Source of the DNA: Candidatus Rifleibacteriota bacterium
GTDB taxonomy: Bacteria > UBP17 > UBA6191 > JACPRK01
Direction: 5' to 3'
Assembly: GCA_016213865.1 (NCBI GenBank)
Contig: JACQZL010000149.1
Location: forward strand, 6,535-22,501
DNA: 15,967 bases
Below, piece after piece: positions 1 through 7,744 of the stretch; the first letter of the stretch is position 1; each line of letters opens with the position of its first letter. The notes below the pieces were generated by a model, which had not been told where the DNA came from, searched no databases, and worked only from the letters and a program-made list of their open reading frames with translations. Both the position numbers and the translations under genes were made by a program.

Positions 1-3000
1 GCCCCAAGCCCCGAGCCCCTCGCCTTCATCGAACCGGCCGAAGGGGCCCGCTTCAGCAACCGCGACGCGATCTCCGTCACGGTCGAGTTTGCCGGGCAGA
101 CGCCTGTCGAGCTTCAGGTCAACGGGCAGGTTGTGGGCAAGGAGCGCATCGGCCTCAAGTCGTTCGACCCGGCCACGGGGCGGTCCCGCTTCGGGTTCGT
201 CAACGTGCGCCTCTCTGCCGGTCCGAATCGGCTGGTGGCGACGCTTACCGCGGGCGCTACGCACCGGGTCGAGCGGACGGTCTTCTTCGCGATGAGGCCG
301 GTGCGGCTGGTCGTCGAGCCGGCGGCGCCGTCGTTCGCGGCCGACGGCCGGACCAGCGCCCAGTTGCGCGTGGCCGCCGTCGACGAGCACGGGACGCCCG
401 CTTCCGACGGGACGCAGGTGACCGTGACCGTCGACGAGGGCCAGTTCGTCGGGAGCGACTCGAACCCCGAGCTGGACGGGTTCCAGGTGCGCATGCAGGG
501 CGGCCAGGCCCTGGTCTCCCTGACGCCCGTGGCCCACTCGGCCGTCCGGCGGGTCGAGGCGTTCCTCGAGGACCTGAGCGGCCGCGGCGAGGTCCGATAC
601 GTCCCGGAGAAGGACAGCGACTTCCTGATCGCGCGCGGCGATCTGACCTTCGGCGCCAACCGCACGAGCGGCCGGGTCGAGGCCTTTTCGGACGAGGTCC
701 TCGGCCGGGACCGGTTCGCCCGGGGCGAGCTGGCGCTGTTTCTCAAGAAGCAGGTGCTGACCGACCACCTGCTGACGCTGGGTTACGACAGCAACCGGGA
801 CCGCGAGCGCGGAAAGCTCTTCCGCAGCTTCGACCCGGACGAGTTCTATCCCATCTACGGCGATTCCACGGCCCAGGACTACGACGCCGAGAGCCGGGAC
901 GACCTCTACCTGCGGTTGGAGAAGGACCTCTCCTACGTGATGTGGGGCGACTACCGCACGGACCTGGCGTCCAACGAGCTGACCGGCTACACGCGGACGT
1001 TGACCGGCGCCAAGGTGAACCTCGAGGAAGGCCGCTTGCACGCGCGCGGCTTCTACAGCCACACCGACCAGACCCTGGTGCAGGAGGAGCTCCCGGGCGG
1101 CGGCGTTTCAGGGCTCTACTTCCTGCACGGCGTGCCCCTCATCGAGAACAGCGAAACGGTCTTCCTGGAGGTGCGCAACCGGTTCATGCCCACCCAGGTG
1201 CTGGAGCGCCGCAGCCTGGGGCGGTTCACCGACTACGACATCGACTACTTCCAGGGAACGCTGCTCTTCAAGTTCCCGGTCCGGTCGTTGGATGACAACT
1301 TCAACCCGGTGTACATTGTCGCCCGCTACGAGACGTTCAACTCGCCGCGGGACCTGGACGTGTACGGCGGGCGGGTCGCGTACGACTTCGCGCCCTGGGT
1401 CAGCGTGGGCGTGACCGACCTCGTGGAGGAGCAGTTTCTGGGCGACCGCAAGCTGCAGGGCGTCGACCTGCGCCTGTCGATGTTCGACCGCCTGGAGGTC
1501 AAGGCCGAGACGGCCAGGAGCGAGGCCCCCGAGGTCGAGGGCGGCGCGGCCTACAAGCTCGACCTGAAGTTCCGCGTGACCGACCAGGCCACGTTGAGCG
1601 GCGTCTACCGCAAGGTCGAGGATACCTTCGAGAACCCGTCGATGAGCGGCGCCTTCCGCCAGGACTTCCTCAATCCGGCGGCCCTGGGCCTCGACCCGGT
1701 GCGCAGGACGAATCAGACCTTCGGGGCGACGAACTTCGGGCTGCGCCTGGAACTGGCGCCGGACACGCACCAGATGCTGGTCGCCGAACACCTCATGCGT
1801 GAGGAGCCCTTCAACAACTTCGGTGTGCGGGCCGACACGGCCGAGTACCTGCGCAAGTTCGACTGGGGCAGCGCCTCGGTCGGCTACGTCCACGCCGAGG
1901 GCCCGACCGACGCCGCCTCGACGGACGCGGTCGGCAACCTGGTGCGGGTGGCCGTGAAGCGTCAGCTCAACAGCAAGCTGGCGCTGGTCGGCCTGCGCCA
2001 GGAGGTCGTCGACGGCAGCCCGGTGCGCGAGTTCCCGAACCGCACGTCCGGCGGCCTGGAGTACACGTTCAACGACGCCACCCGCACGTACCTGCGCTAC
2101 GAGGAGGACGACGGGGACACGTTCGACGCCAGGCGGCTCGTGTCGGGGGTCGAGAGCGCGCTGGGCCGCGACACGACGGCCTACTCGCGGTACCAGCTCG
2201 ACGGCGGGACCTCCGGGCAGCACAACGTGGCGGGGCTGGGCGTTCGCACGGCGCGGCGTCTCAACGACAGGTTGGGGCTCAACTTCAACGTCGAGCGCCA
2301 GCAGGTCCTGATGGGGTCGACGTCCTTCGGTATCGAGGACTTCACGGCCGCCGGGCTCGGCGTCGAGTACCTGGAGTCGATCTACAAGCTCACGGGGCGA
2401 CTGGAGCTACGCTTCGGCGAGCGCGAGGACAACGTGCTGGCGTCGCTGGGCGGCAGCTTCAAGGCCAACGACGACGTCAGCCTGTTCCTTCGCGGACGGC
2501 ACTACGTGGCGGCGACGGAAGACGGGACCCCGCGGCGGGCCAGCCTGGACGTGCTGTTCGGCTCGGCCTACCGGCCCGAGCGCGACGACCGGCTCAACGC
2601 GCTCGTGAAGTTGCGCTACCTGGAGGGCGACAGCATGCGCGGGTTCGGCTTCGGCTTTGCCGACACCGAGCGGCACTCGCTGATCGGTTCGCTGGCCGCC
2701 GGCCTCGAGCTGACCACCGGGACGCAGCTCTCGGGCACGGTCGCGTTGCAGGAGGCGGTCGACGCCACGGGCCGCACGCCGTACACCGGGCTCACCACCC
2801 TCTGGGCCGGACGACTCTCGCACGACCTCACGCCCGACTGGGGCCTGGCGCTGCGATACGCCGTCCTGGGCGAGCGCGCCGGCAAGACCGAACGCGAAAG
2901 TTATGGAGTGGAGCTGGACCGCGTGGTGAAGGAGAACTTCTTCATCGGAGTCGGGTACAACTTCGAGGGCTTCGACGACCGGGTCTTCCCCGAGGCCGAC

Positions 3001-3045
3001 CGGACGTCCGAGGGACCGTTCGTGGCCGCGAGGTTCCGCTACTGA
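1..3045 (+). CDS. Outer-membrane beta-barrel surface protein with N-terminal Ig-like domains (5' partial)
   Basis: The frame is open from base 1 with no stop, so the gene begins upstream; the GTG at 133 lies inside an Ig-like fold and is not the start. About 1014 residues are visible. Residues 1-95 and 100-200 read as bacterial Ig-like/invasin-type domains (IEPAEGARFSN; then VEPAAPSFAADGRTSAQLRV). From about residue 215 the sequence alternates polar and aromatic residues like a long outer-membrane barrel, and it ends in ...VAARFRY with a terminal aromatic, as expected for BAM-dependent insertion. The block at about 280-345 (YPIYGDST...YDAES...LYLRLEKD...WGDY.TDL) and the later DYDIDYFQG...PVYIVARYE match, from memory, a barrel family found with DUF11-repeat surface proteins. 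I infer an outer-membrane location; ligand or cargo is unknown. It lies 12 bases before a secreted DUF11 protein on the same strand, so the two are probably co-transcribed. Barrel class is fairly sure, function is not. Confidence 0.8.
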   Translation, partial: APSPEPLAFIEPAEGARFSNRDAISVTVEFAGQTPVELQVNGQVVGKERIGLKSFDPATGRSRFGFVNVRLSAGPNRLVATLTAGATHRVERTVFFAMRPVRLVVEPAAPSFAADGRTSAQLRVAAVDEHGTPASDGTQVTVTVDEGQFVGSDSNPELDGFQVRMQGGQALVSLTPVAHSAVRRVEAFLEDLSGRGEVRYVPEKDSDFLIARGDLTFGANRTSGRVEAFSDEVLGRDRFARGELALFLKKQVLTDHLLTLGYDSNRDRERGKLFRSFDPDEFYPIYGDSTAQDYDAESRDDLYLRLEKDLSYVMWGDYRTDLASNELTGYTRTLTGAKVNLEEGRLHARGFYSHTDQTLVQEELPGGGVSGLYFLHGVPLIENSETVFLEVRNRFMPTQVLERRSLGRFTDYDIDYFQGTLLFKFPVRSLDDNFNPVYIVARYETFNSPRDLDVYGGRVAYDFAPWVSVGVTDLVEEQFLGDRKLQGVDLRLSMFDRLEVKAETARSEAPEVEGGAAYKLDLKFRVTDQATLSGVYRKVEDTFENPSMSGAFRQDFLNPAALGLDPVRRTNQTFGATNFGLRLELAPDTHQMLVAEHLMREEPFNNFGVRADTAEYLRKFDWGSASVGYVHAEGPTDAASTDAVGNLVRVAVKRQLNSKLALVGLRQEVVDGSPVREFPNRTSGGLEYTFNDATRTYLRYEEDDGDTFDARRLVSGVESALGRDTTAYSRYQLDGGTSGQHNVAGLGVRTARRLNDRLGLNFNVERQQVLMGSTSFGIEDFTAAGLGVEYLESIYKLTGRLELRFGEREDNVLASLGGSFKANDDVSLFLRGRHYVAATEDGTPRRASLDVLFGSAYRPERDDRLNALVKLRYLEGDSMRGFGFGFADTERHSLIGSLAAGLELTTGTQLSGTVALQEAVDATGRTPYTGLTTLWAGRLSHDLTPDWGLALRYAVLGERAGKTERESYGVELDRVVKENFFIGVGYNFEGFDDRVFPEADRTSEGPFVAARFRY

Positions 3046-3052
3046 GGGGGGA
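3045..3052 (+). promoter_or_regulatory. Ribosome binding site of the DUF11/SdrD-like gene
   Basis: AGGGGGGA ends five bases before the ATG at 3058. It begins at the last base of the upstream stop codon. The strong purine run supports 3058 as the real start and suggests translation coupled to the barrel gene. Confidence 0.6.
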
Positions 3053-3057
3053 ACGAT

Positions 3058-5625
3058 ATGGCAAGAGCGTCGACTGACCCAGGGGTTTTCAACCCGGAGA
3101 CCCGGAGACCCGCCTTCTTCGCCGTCTGCCTCCTGGCCTTCTTGGCGCTGGGGCCCGGGCCGGCGTGGGGTGTGTGCAACCCGACGGTGGTCGCGTTTCC
3201 AGCAACGTCCAACCCGTACTGGCGCTCGGATGGCCAGGCCATCTACGATCTGATTGGCGAGCCGGGCATCGCCCCGGACGCGGTCGACATCTTCAGCGGC
3301 GGGGCTCCTCCGGGTCCCGGTCCCCGGCCCTCGTGCTACGTCAGCTTCAGCCAGACCCACGCGTTCTTCCGGCTGCGGCTCAAGACCGACCCTACCGGTG
3401 CCGGCACTGCGAAGGGTGGTTTCATCGAGTACTGCTACATCGTCTACGTCGGGTCGAACGGGACGACGGTCGGCTCGGTCGGCGTCAACGGCAAGAACGG
3501 GAACGGCCCGGACCACGTCTTCGTGAACGACTTCACGACGGTCACCGACATCTTCGACGTCAGCACCTACCAGGGCGCGCGAGGCTTGTCCGACGGCGCC
3601 GACGGGTACTTCATCGACTGGCAGATCCCGCTGCAGTGCATCTTCACGTACTTGCCGGTCAACCGGGACTCGCCGTTGCAGTTCTTCTATGCCACCTCGA
3701 CCGCGGCCAGCGACCAGACGATCAACAAGGACGCGATGATGCCGATCCCCGGCAACACCCCCGTCTACACGGGCCTGCAGGTGATCAGCCTCAAGCCGGC
3801 GTATCTCGAGATCACGAAGACCTACACGGTCGTCTCGGGGCCCAATCCACCCGTGGCCGAGACTGTCACGACGTACAACCTCACCATCGAGGTGAAGAAC
3901 TCGGGCGGCAACACGGCAGAGAGCCCGTCGGTGCAGGACCTCATACCGCCCTCCCCGGCCATCAAGCAGGTCCAGACGAACAACGGCTCGATCAACAAGA
4001 CCGGCCAGACGGTCGACTGGAGCCCCCCGTCGATCACCTTCGGTTCGACCGTCACCGCCGTGGTCACCGTAGACCTCACGCCGACGGTGCTCCAGGTTGG
4101 CCAGTACATCCCCTTGAACAATAGCTGTACCGCCACGGCGTCCGACCCCCAGGCCGGCGGCACCACGACCACTGTCTGGCCCGGCCCGGCGTTGCAGGTC
4201 GGTCCGGTCGTCGCGGCCGCTTCGGGCCACGAGCTCTCCGGCACCGTCTACGCCGACGCCAACCACAACTCGCTGCTGGACGCCGGCGAGAGCGGGACCG
4301 GCCTCGTGCTCTATGCCAAGCGGGTCCCGTCCGGTTCTCCGAGCGGCCCCGCGGATGCGGCCGTGTCGATCACGCCTTCTTCCGGGGCGTTCGTCTTCTC
4401 GGGCGTCGACGACGGCACGTACGCGATCGTGCTCGACGACAACAGCACGTTATCCGACGTGACGCCGACCCTCCCGGCGGCCTGGCTCGGCACCAACGCG
4501 CCCGGCCTTGCCCGCAGCGTCACGATGAACGGGGTCGACCTCTCGGGGGTCGACTTCGGCCTCTTCAACGGAGCGCGGGTCAGCGGCACCGTCTTCGGCG
4601 ACACCGGAGCGGGTGGCGGCACCGCCAACAACGGGCAGAAGGACGGCACCGAAGCGGGCCTGGCCGGTCTCGTCGTCACGGCGCGCAATGCCGCCGACGT
4701 CGTGCTGGACAGGACGGCGACCGGGGGCGACGGCACGTATGTGCTCTACATCCCGCACGGCTCCACGACCGTCAAGGTCGTCGAGACCAACCAGGACGGC
4801 ACCCTCTCGACCGGCGGCAACCCCGGCAATTCGGGCGGCACCTACACGCGGTCCTCGGATACGACCCAGTACACCTACGCCGCCGGAACCAGTCCGACCG
4901 GGGTGGACTTCGGCGACGTTCCGGTCAACGACCTGACGCCCGACGGCCTGGCCAGCGGGCTTCCGGGCAGCATGGTCTTCTATCGCCACACGTTCACGGC
5001 CGGGACTTCCGGGCAGGTCACCTTCAGCACCAGCCACGCGTCGACGCCGCTGGCCACCGGGTGGCAGAACGTGCTCTACCGCGACACCGACTGCGACGGC
5101 ACCATCGATGCGGGCGAGTTGCCCGTGTCAGCCGCCCTCGACGTCACGGCGGGCCAGTCGATCTGCCTGGTCGTGACCGAGTTCGTCCCGGCCAACGCGG
5201 CCGTCGGCGCGCAGGACCAGGTTGCGGTCAACGCCGGCTTCGACTACACCGGCGCCGGCCCCGAGCTCGAGGCTCAGAGCACGCGGAGCGACGTGACGCA
5301 GGTCGGCCTTCCTTCGGGAGCGGGCCTGAGCCTGACGAAGACCGCCGACAAGGCGACCGCGCGGCCGGCCGATATCATAACCTACACGATCACCTACTCG
5401 AACAGGAGCCGCGACAACCTGAGCGGGCTCTTCCTCTTTGACGCGACACCCCCGTTCACGACCTACCTCGACGCGGCCTGTGGCACGAGTCCCGCCGGCA
5501 TCACCGACTGCGCGGTGACCAGCCAGCCGGACCCCGGAGCCAAGGGCAATCTCAAGTGGACGCTGACCGGCACGCTGGCGCCCGGCGCCTCGGGGACGGT
5601 CACCTACCGCGTGACGGTGGAGTAG
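3058..5625 (+). CDS. Secreted DUF11 / SdrD-B-like domain protein
   Basis: 855 residues. The ATG follows a strong Shine-Dalgarno. Residues about 18-38 (AFFAVCLLAFLALGPGPAWG) form a Sec signal peptide with likely cleavage after AWG. Residues about 40-245 form a beta-rich domain I cannot name; similar N-terminal domains with FIDWQIPL-like motifs occur in other DUF11 proteins. DUF11-type domains sit at about 251-350 (LEITKTY) and 757-855 (LSLTKTADKATARPADIITYTITYSN). Between them are SdrD-B/Cna-B-like modules (SGTVYADANHNSLLDAGESG near 395-415; SGTVFGD near 510) and a third acidic loop DTDCDGTIDAGE near 676-687. The acidic loops resemble calcium-binding sites. There is no LPXTG, PEP-CTERM, membrane anchor or C-terminal sorting domain; the protein stops at the end of the last DUF11 domain. 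It probably acts outside the cell, perhaps held by the upstream barrel protein (inference). Adhesion or surface-layer roles are possible but not shown. Confidence 0.82.
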   Translation: MARASTDPGVFNPETRRPAFFAVCLLAFLALGPGPAWGVCNPTVVAFPATSNPYWRSDGQAIYDLIGEPGIAPDAVDIFSGGAPPGPGPRPSCYVSFSQTHAFFRLRLKTDPTGAGTAKGGFIEYCYIVYVGSNGTTVGSVGVNGKNGNGPDHVFVNDFTTVTDIFDVSTYQGARGLSDGADGYFIDWQIPLQCIFTYLPVNRDSPLQFFYATSTAASDQTINKDAMMPIPGNTPVYTGLQVISLKPAYLEITKTYTVVSGPNPPVAETVTTYNLTIEVKNSGGNTAESPSVQDLIPPSPAIKQVQTNNGSINKTGQTVDWSPPSITFGSTVTAVVTVDLTPTVLQVGQYIPLNNSCTATASDPQAGGTTTTVWPGPALQVGPVVAAASGHELSGTVYADANHNSLLDAGESGTGLVLYAKRVPSGSPSGPADAAVSITPSSGAFVFSGVDDGTYAIVLDDNSTLSDVTPTLPAAWLGTNAPGLARSVTMNGVDLSGVDFGLFNGARVSGTVFGDTGAGGGTANNGQKDGTEAGLAGLVVTARNAADVVLDRTATGGDGTYVLYIPHGSTTVKVVETNQDGTLSTGGNPGNSGGTYTRSSDTTQYTYAAGTSPTGVDFGDVPVNDLTPDGLASGLPGSMVFYRHTFTAGTSGQVTFSTSHASTPLATGWQNVLYRDTDCDGTIDAGELPVSAALDVTAGQSICLVVTEFVPANAAVGAQDQVAVNAGFDYTGAGPELEAQSTRSDVTQVGLPSGAGLSLTKTADKATARPADIITYTITYSNRSRDNLSGLFLFDATPPFTTYLDAACGTSPAGITDCAVTSQPDPGAKGNLKWTLTGTLAPGASGTVTYRVTVE

Positions 5626-5663
5626 CGAGCGCCCAGGGTCACATCTCCGGCGGCAGGCGCTCG
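5626..5663. terminator. Candidate hairpin at the convergent gene junction
   Basis: CGAGCGCC at 5626-5633 pairs perfectly with GGCGCTCG at 5656-5663, giving an 8-bp stem around a 22-base loop. It starts directly after the stop of the DUF11 gene and covers the stop of the convergent flavoprotein gene. No T-run follows on either strand, so it is not a classic intrinsic terminator. It could slow or protect transcripts from both sides, or be chance in G+C-rich DNA. Confidence 0.3.
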
Positions 5664-7711
5664 AGCTGGGCCGCGGTGAAGACCGGCCCCTCCTTGCACA
5701 CGTAGACCGGCCCCACGTTGCAGCGGCCGCACTTGCCCAGCCCGCACTTCATCCGGTTCTCGAGCGTCGTGTAGACCGCGTCGGGCTGGAAGCCCAGCTT
5801 TCGGAGGCTCGCCAGGCCCAGCTTGATCATGATGGGTGGGCCGCACAGCACGGCCACCGTGCCGGCAGGTGACGGTTTGACCGCCTCCACGAGGTGTGGG
5901 ACGAAGGCGGTGTAACGGCGGTGGCCCGGGTCGAGCACGCTGGCTCCCGGGTCGGACAGGCGAAGCGACGGCCAACCCTCCGCGGCAGGCTCCTCGGCCA
6001 ACCCCGAGCCGTCCGGCTTCGGCTTCCAGTCGATGCAGCACCAGAGGCCCAGGTCGGGGCGCTTCTCCCACTCGGCAAGCTCGTCCTTGTAGACGAGATC
6101 CTGCGGGGTGCGCGCGCCATAGACGACCGTCAGGTCTCCGAAGTCGGCTCGGTTGTCCAGGCAATACTGGATGACGCACCGCATCGGCGGCAGCGCGATC
6201 CCGCCGGCCACGAAGAGGACGTTCTTGCCCTTCCACTCCTCGACGGGAAAGGTGTTGCCGTAGGGGCCGCGGAAGCCGACCAGGTCGCCGACGTCGAGTT
6301 GCGCCAGCGCCCGCGTGACCCTTCCCGCCCGCCGGAACGTACACTCCAGGTAGCCGGTCCGCGTGGGTGAGCTGGCGATGCAGAAGGTACACTCGCCGGC
6401 ACCGAAGGCACTGTACAGGCCGAACTGGCCGACCTTGAAGCTGAACGCCTCCCGGTCGGCCGGGTCGACGAACGAAAGGCGCAGTGTCCGCACGTCGGGC
6501 GTCTCGTCGCGCAGGCTGGCGATGCGCATCCGGTAGGGCATGTAGAGGTTGCCGCAGGCGTGCACGCGCGGCTGGCAGTCCCGCGGAGGCACCGGCACTT
6601 CACCGACCGCGTCACCGGCAGGCTTGGGCACCTGGCTCGCGCCTCCCGGCTCGCCGCCCAGGGCCGCCAGGTCGGCCAGAAGGTCCATCCCCGCGGGGCA
6701 GGCGCGCAGACAGCGCCCGCAACCGGTGCACAGGATGCGGCCGAACTTATCCGGATAGATGCGAAACTTGTGAGTGAGCCGCTGGCGCCACCGGGAGGCC
6801 TGGTCGGGCCGCGGATTGTGACCCGAGGCGTGCAACGTGAAGAGGGGGAAGGCGCAGGCGTCCCAGTTCTTCTGCCGCACGCCCGACGCCCCGCACGTCT
6901 CCTCCTGCAGGTCGAAGCAGTGGCACGTCGGACACAGATACGCACACGTCCCGCACCCCAGGCAGCTCGTGGACGAGCGTTCCCACAGCGGGTCGTCGAA
7001 GCGTCGCGACAGGGCCTCCCTCACGGCCTGGGCGTCGAACCGGCGCGGCACCGCCTCTCGCGCGGCCGCGCGGGCCGCTTCGACCGAACCGGGAGCCGGC
7101 GGTTCGTCCCGTCGCAGTCCGGGTGGAATGGCGGCCAGCAACTCCTCCCCGCGAGAGGTGCAGGCCTCCGCCAGGAGTCGGCCGTCGCCGAGCGCGGTCA
7201 AGAGCACGTCGCCGGTCCCTTTGCCGCTCGGATCGATCCCGGTCGACGAACAGAAGCAGGCCGCGTCCACCGGGCCGGTGCAACCGGCCACGACCCACGC
7301 GAGCTGCCGGACGCGCTCCTCGAAGAAGGCGTCGTGGTAATCCCACCCGAAGAGCGGAGCGAGGATCCCGGGCGCCGCGGCATCGCAAGACCGTCCTCCG
7401 AAGACGACCGTCGGCGGAAAGCCGCTCAACGGATTGTGGAGGTCCCAGTCCCGTCCCGCCCGGTTCAGGTGCAGGACGGGCTCGCAGCGAGGAAAGTAGG
7501 TGCCCTTGGCGCTCTGGCGAGGCAGCCCGCGTCCCACCGCCAGCCCTTCCCAGGGCGCTGCCCCCGACAGCTCCGTGTACTCGCATCCGGCCGGAGTCTC
7601 TCGAGGGGCCACGACCCGCCAGCCGCTGCCAAGAAGCCACTCCGGCCAGCGGGCCACGACGTCGCCATCCAAGACCGCCCGGGCCAGCACTTTCGATTCA
7701 GTTGTCGTCAT
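5639..7711 (-). CDS. FlxB-FlxA fusion: 4Fe-4S dicluster / FAD-NAD(P)H oxidoreductase subunit of a Flx-Hdr complex
   Basis: 690 residues; the ATG at 7711 follows GAGGAG by four bases. The N-terminal half resembles the sulfhydrogenase beta/AsrA family (FlxB). It has two 4Fe-4S motifs, C250-x2-C253-x2-C256-x3-C260 with further cysteines at 263, 265 and 273, and C328-x2-C331-x2-C334-x3-C338. A short linker (about 350-385) leads to a HydG/AsrB-like flavoprotein (FlxA). This has an FAD domain at about 388-490 (RGPYGNTF at 481-488), an NAD(P)-binding domain opening with FVAGGIALPPMR (500-511), the family CGPPIM motif at 623-628, and a C-terminal PyrK-like 2Fe-2S site, C656, C661, C664 and C672. In Desulfovibrio-type operons these are two separate genes. 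It is the likely NAD(P)H entry point, passing electrons to FlxC/FlxD and HdrA; the family includes sulfhydrogenase and sulfite-reductase subunits, but no hydrogenase or sulfite reductase gene is present here. Residues about 560-600 look like an insertion relative to my memory of the family. It is the last gene of the operon, 33 bases after the previous one. Confidence 0.88.
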   Translation of the reverse strand: MTTTESKVLARAVLDGDVVARWPEWLLGSGWRVVAPRETPAGCEYTELSGAAPWEGLAVGRGLPRQSAKGTYFPRCEPVLHLNRAGRDWDLHNPLSGFPPTVVFGGRSCDAAAPGILAPLFGWDYHDAFFEERVRQLAWVVAGCTGPVDAACFCSSTGIDPSGKGTGDVLLTALGDGRLLAEACTSRGEELLAAIPPGLRRDEPPAPGSVEAARAAAREAVPRRFDAQAVREALSRRFDDPLWERSSTSCLGCGTCAYLCPTCHCFDLQEETCGASGVRQKNWDACAFPLFTLHASGHNPRPDQASRWRQRLTHKFRIYPDKFGRILCTGCGRCLRACPAGMDLLADLAALGGEPGGASQVPKPAGDAVGEVPVPPRDCQPRVHACGNLYMPYRMRIASLRDETPDVRTLRLSFVDPADREAFSFKVGQFGLYSAFGAGECTFCIASSPTRTGYLECTFRRAGRVTRALAQLDVGDLVGFRGPYGNTFPVEEWKGKNVLFVAGGIALPPMRCVIQYCLDNRADFGDLTVVYGARTPQDLVYKDELAEWEKRPDLGLWCCIDWKPKPDGSGLAEEPAAEGWPSLRLSDPGASVLDPGHRRYTAFVPHLVEAVKPSPAGTVAVLCGPPIMIKLGLASLRKLGFQPDAVYTTLENRMKCGLGKCGRCNVGPVYVCKEGPVFTAAQLERLPPEM

Positions 7712-7744
7712 GACGCTCCTCGACGGGGTGGCTCGCCCGGGCTG

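Noticed and set aside
2407..4266. 619-codon minus-strand open frame across the barrel and DUF11 genes
   Set aside because: It crosses two well-supported genes and their junction; composition is Arg/Val/Gly-rich shadow coding.
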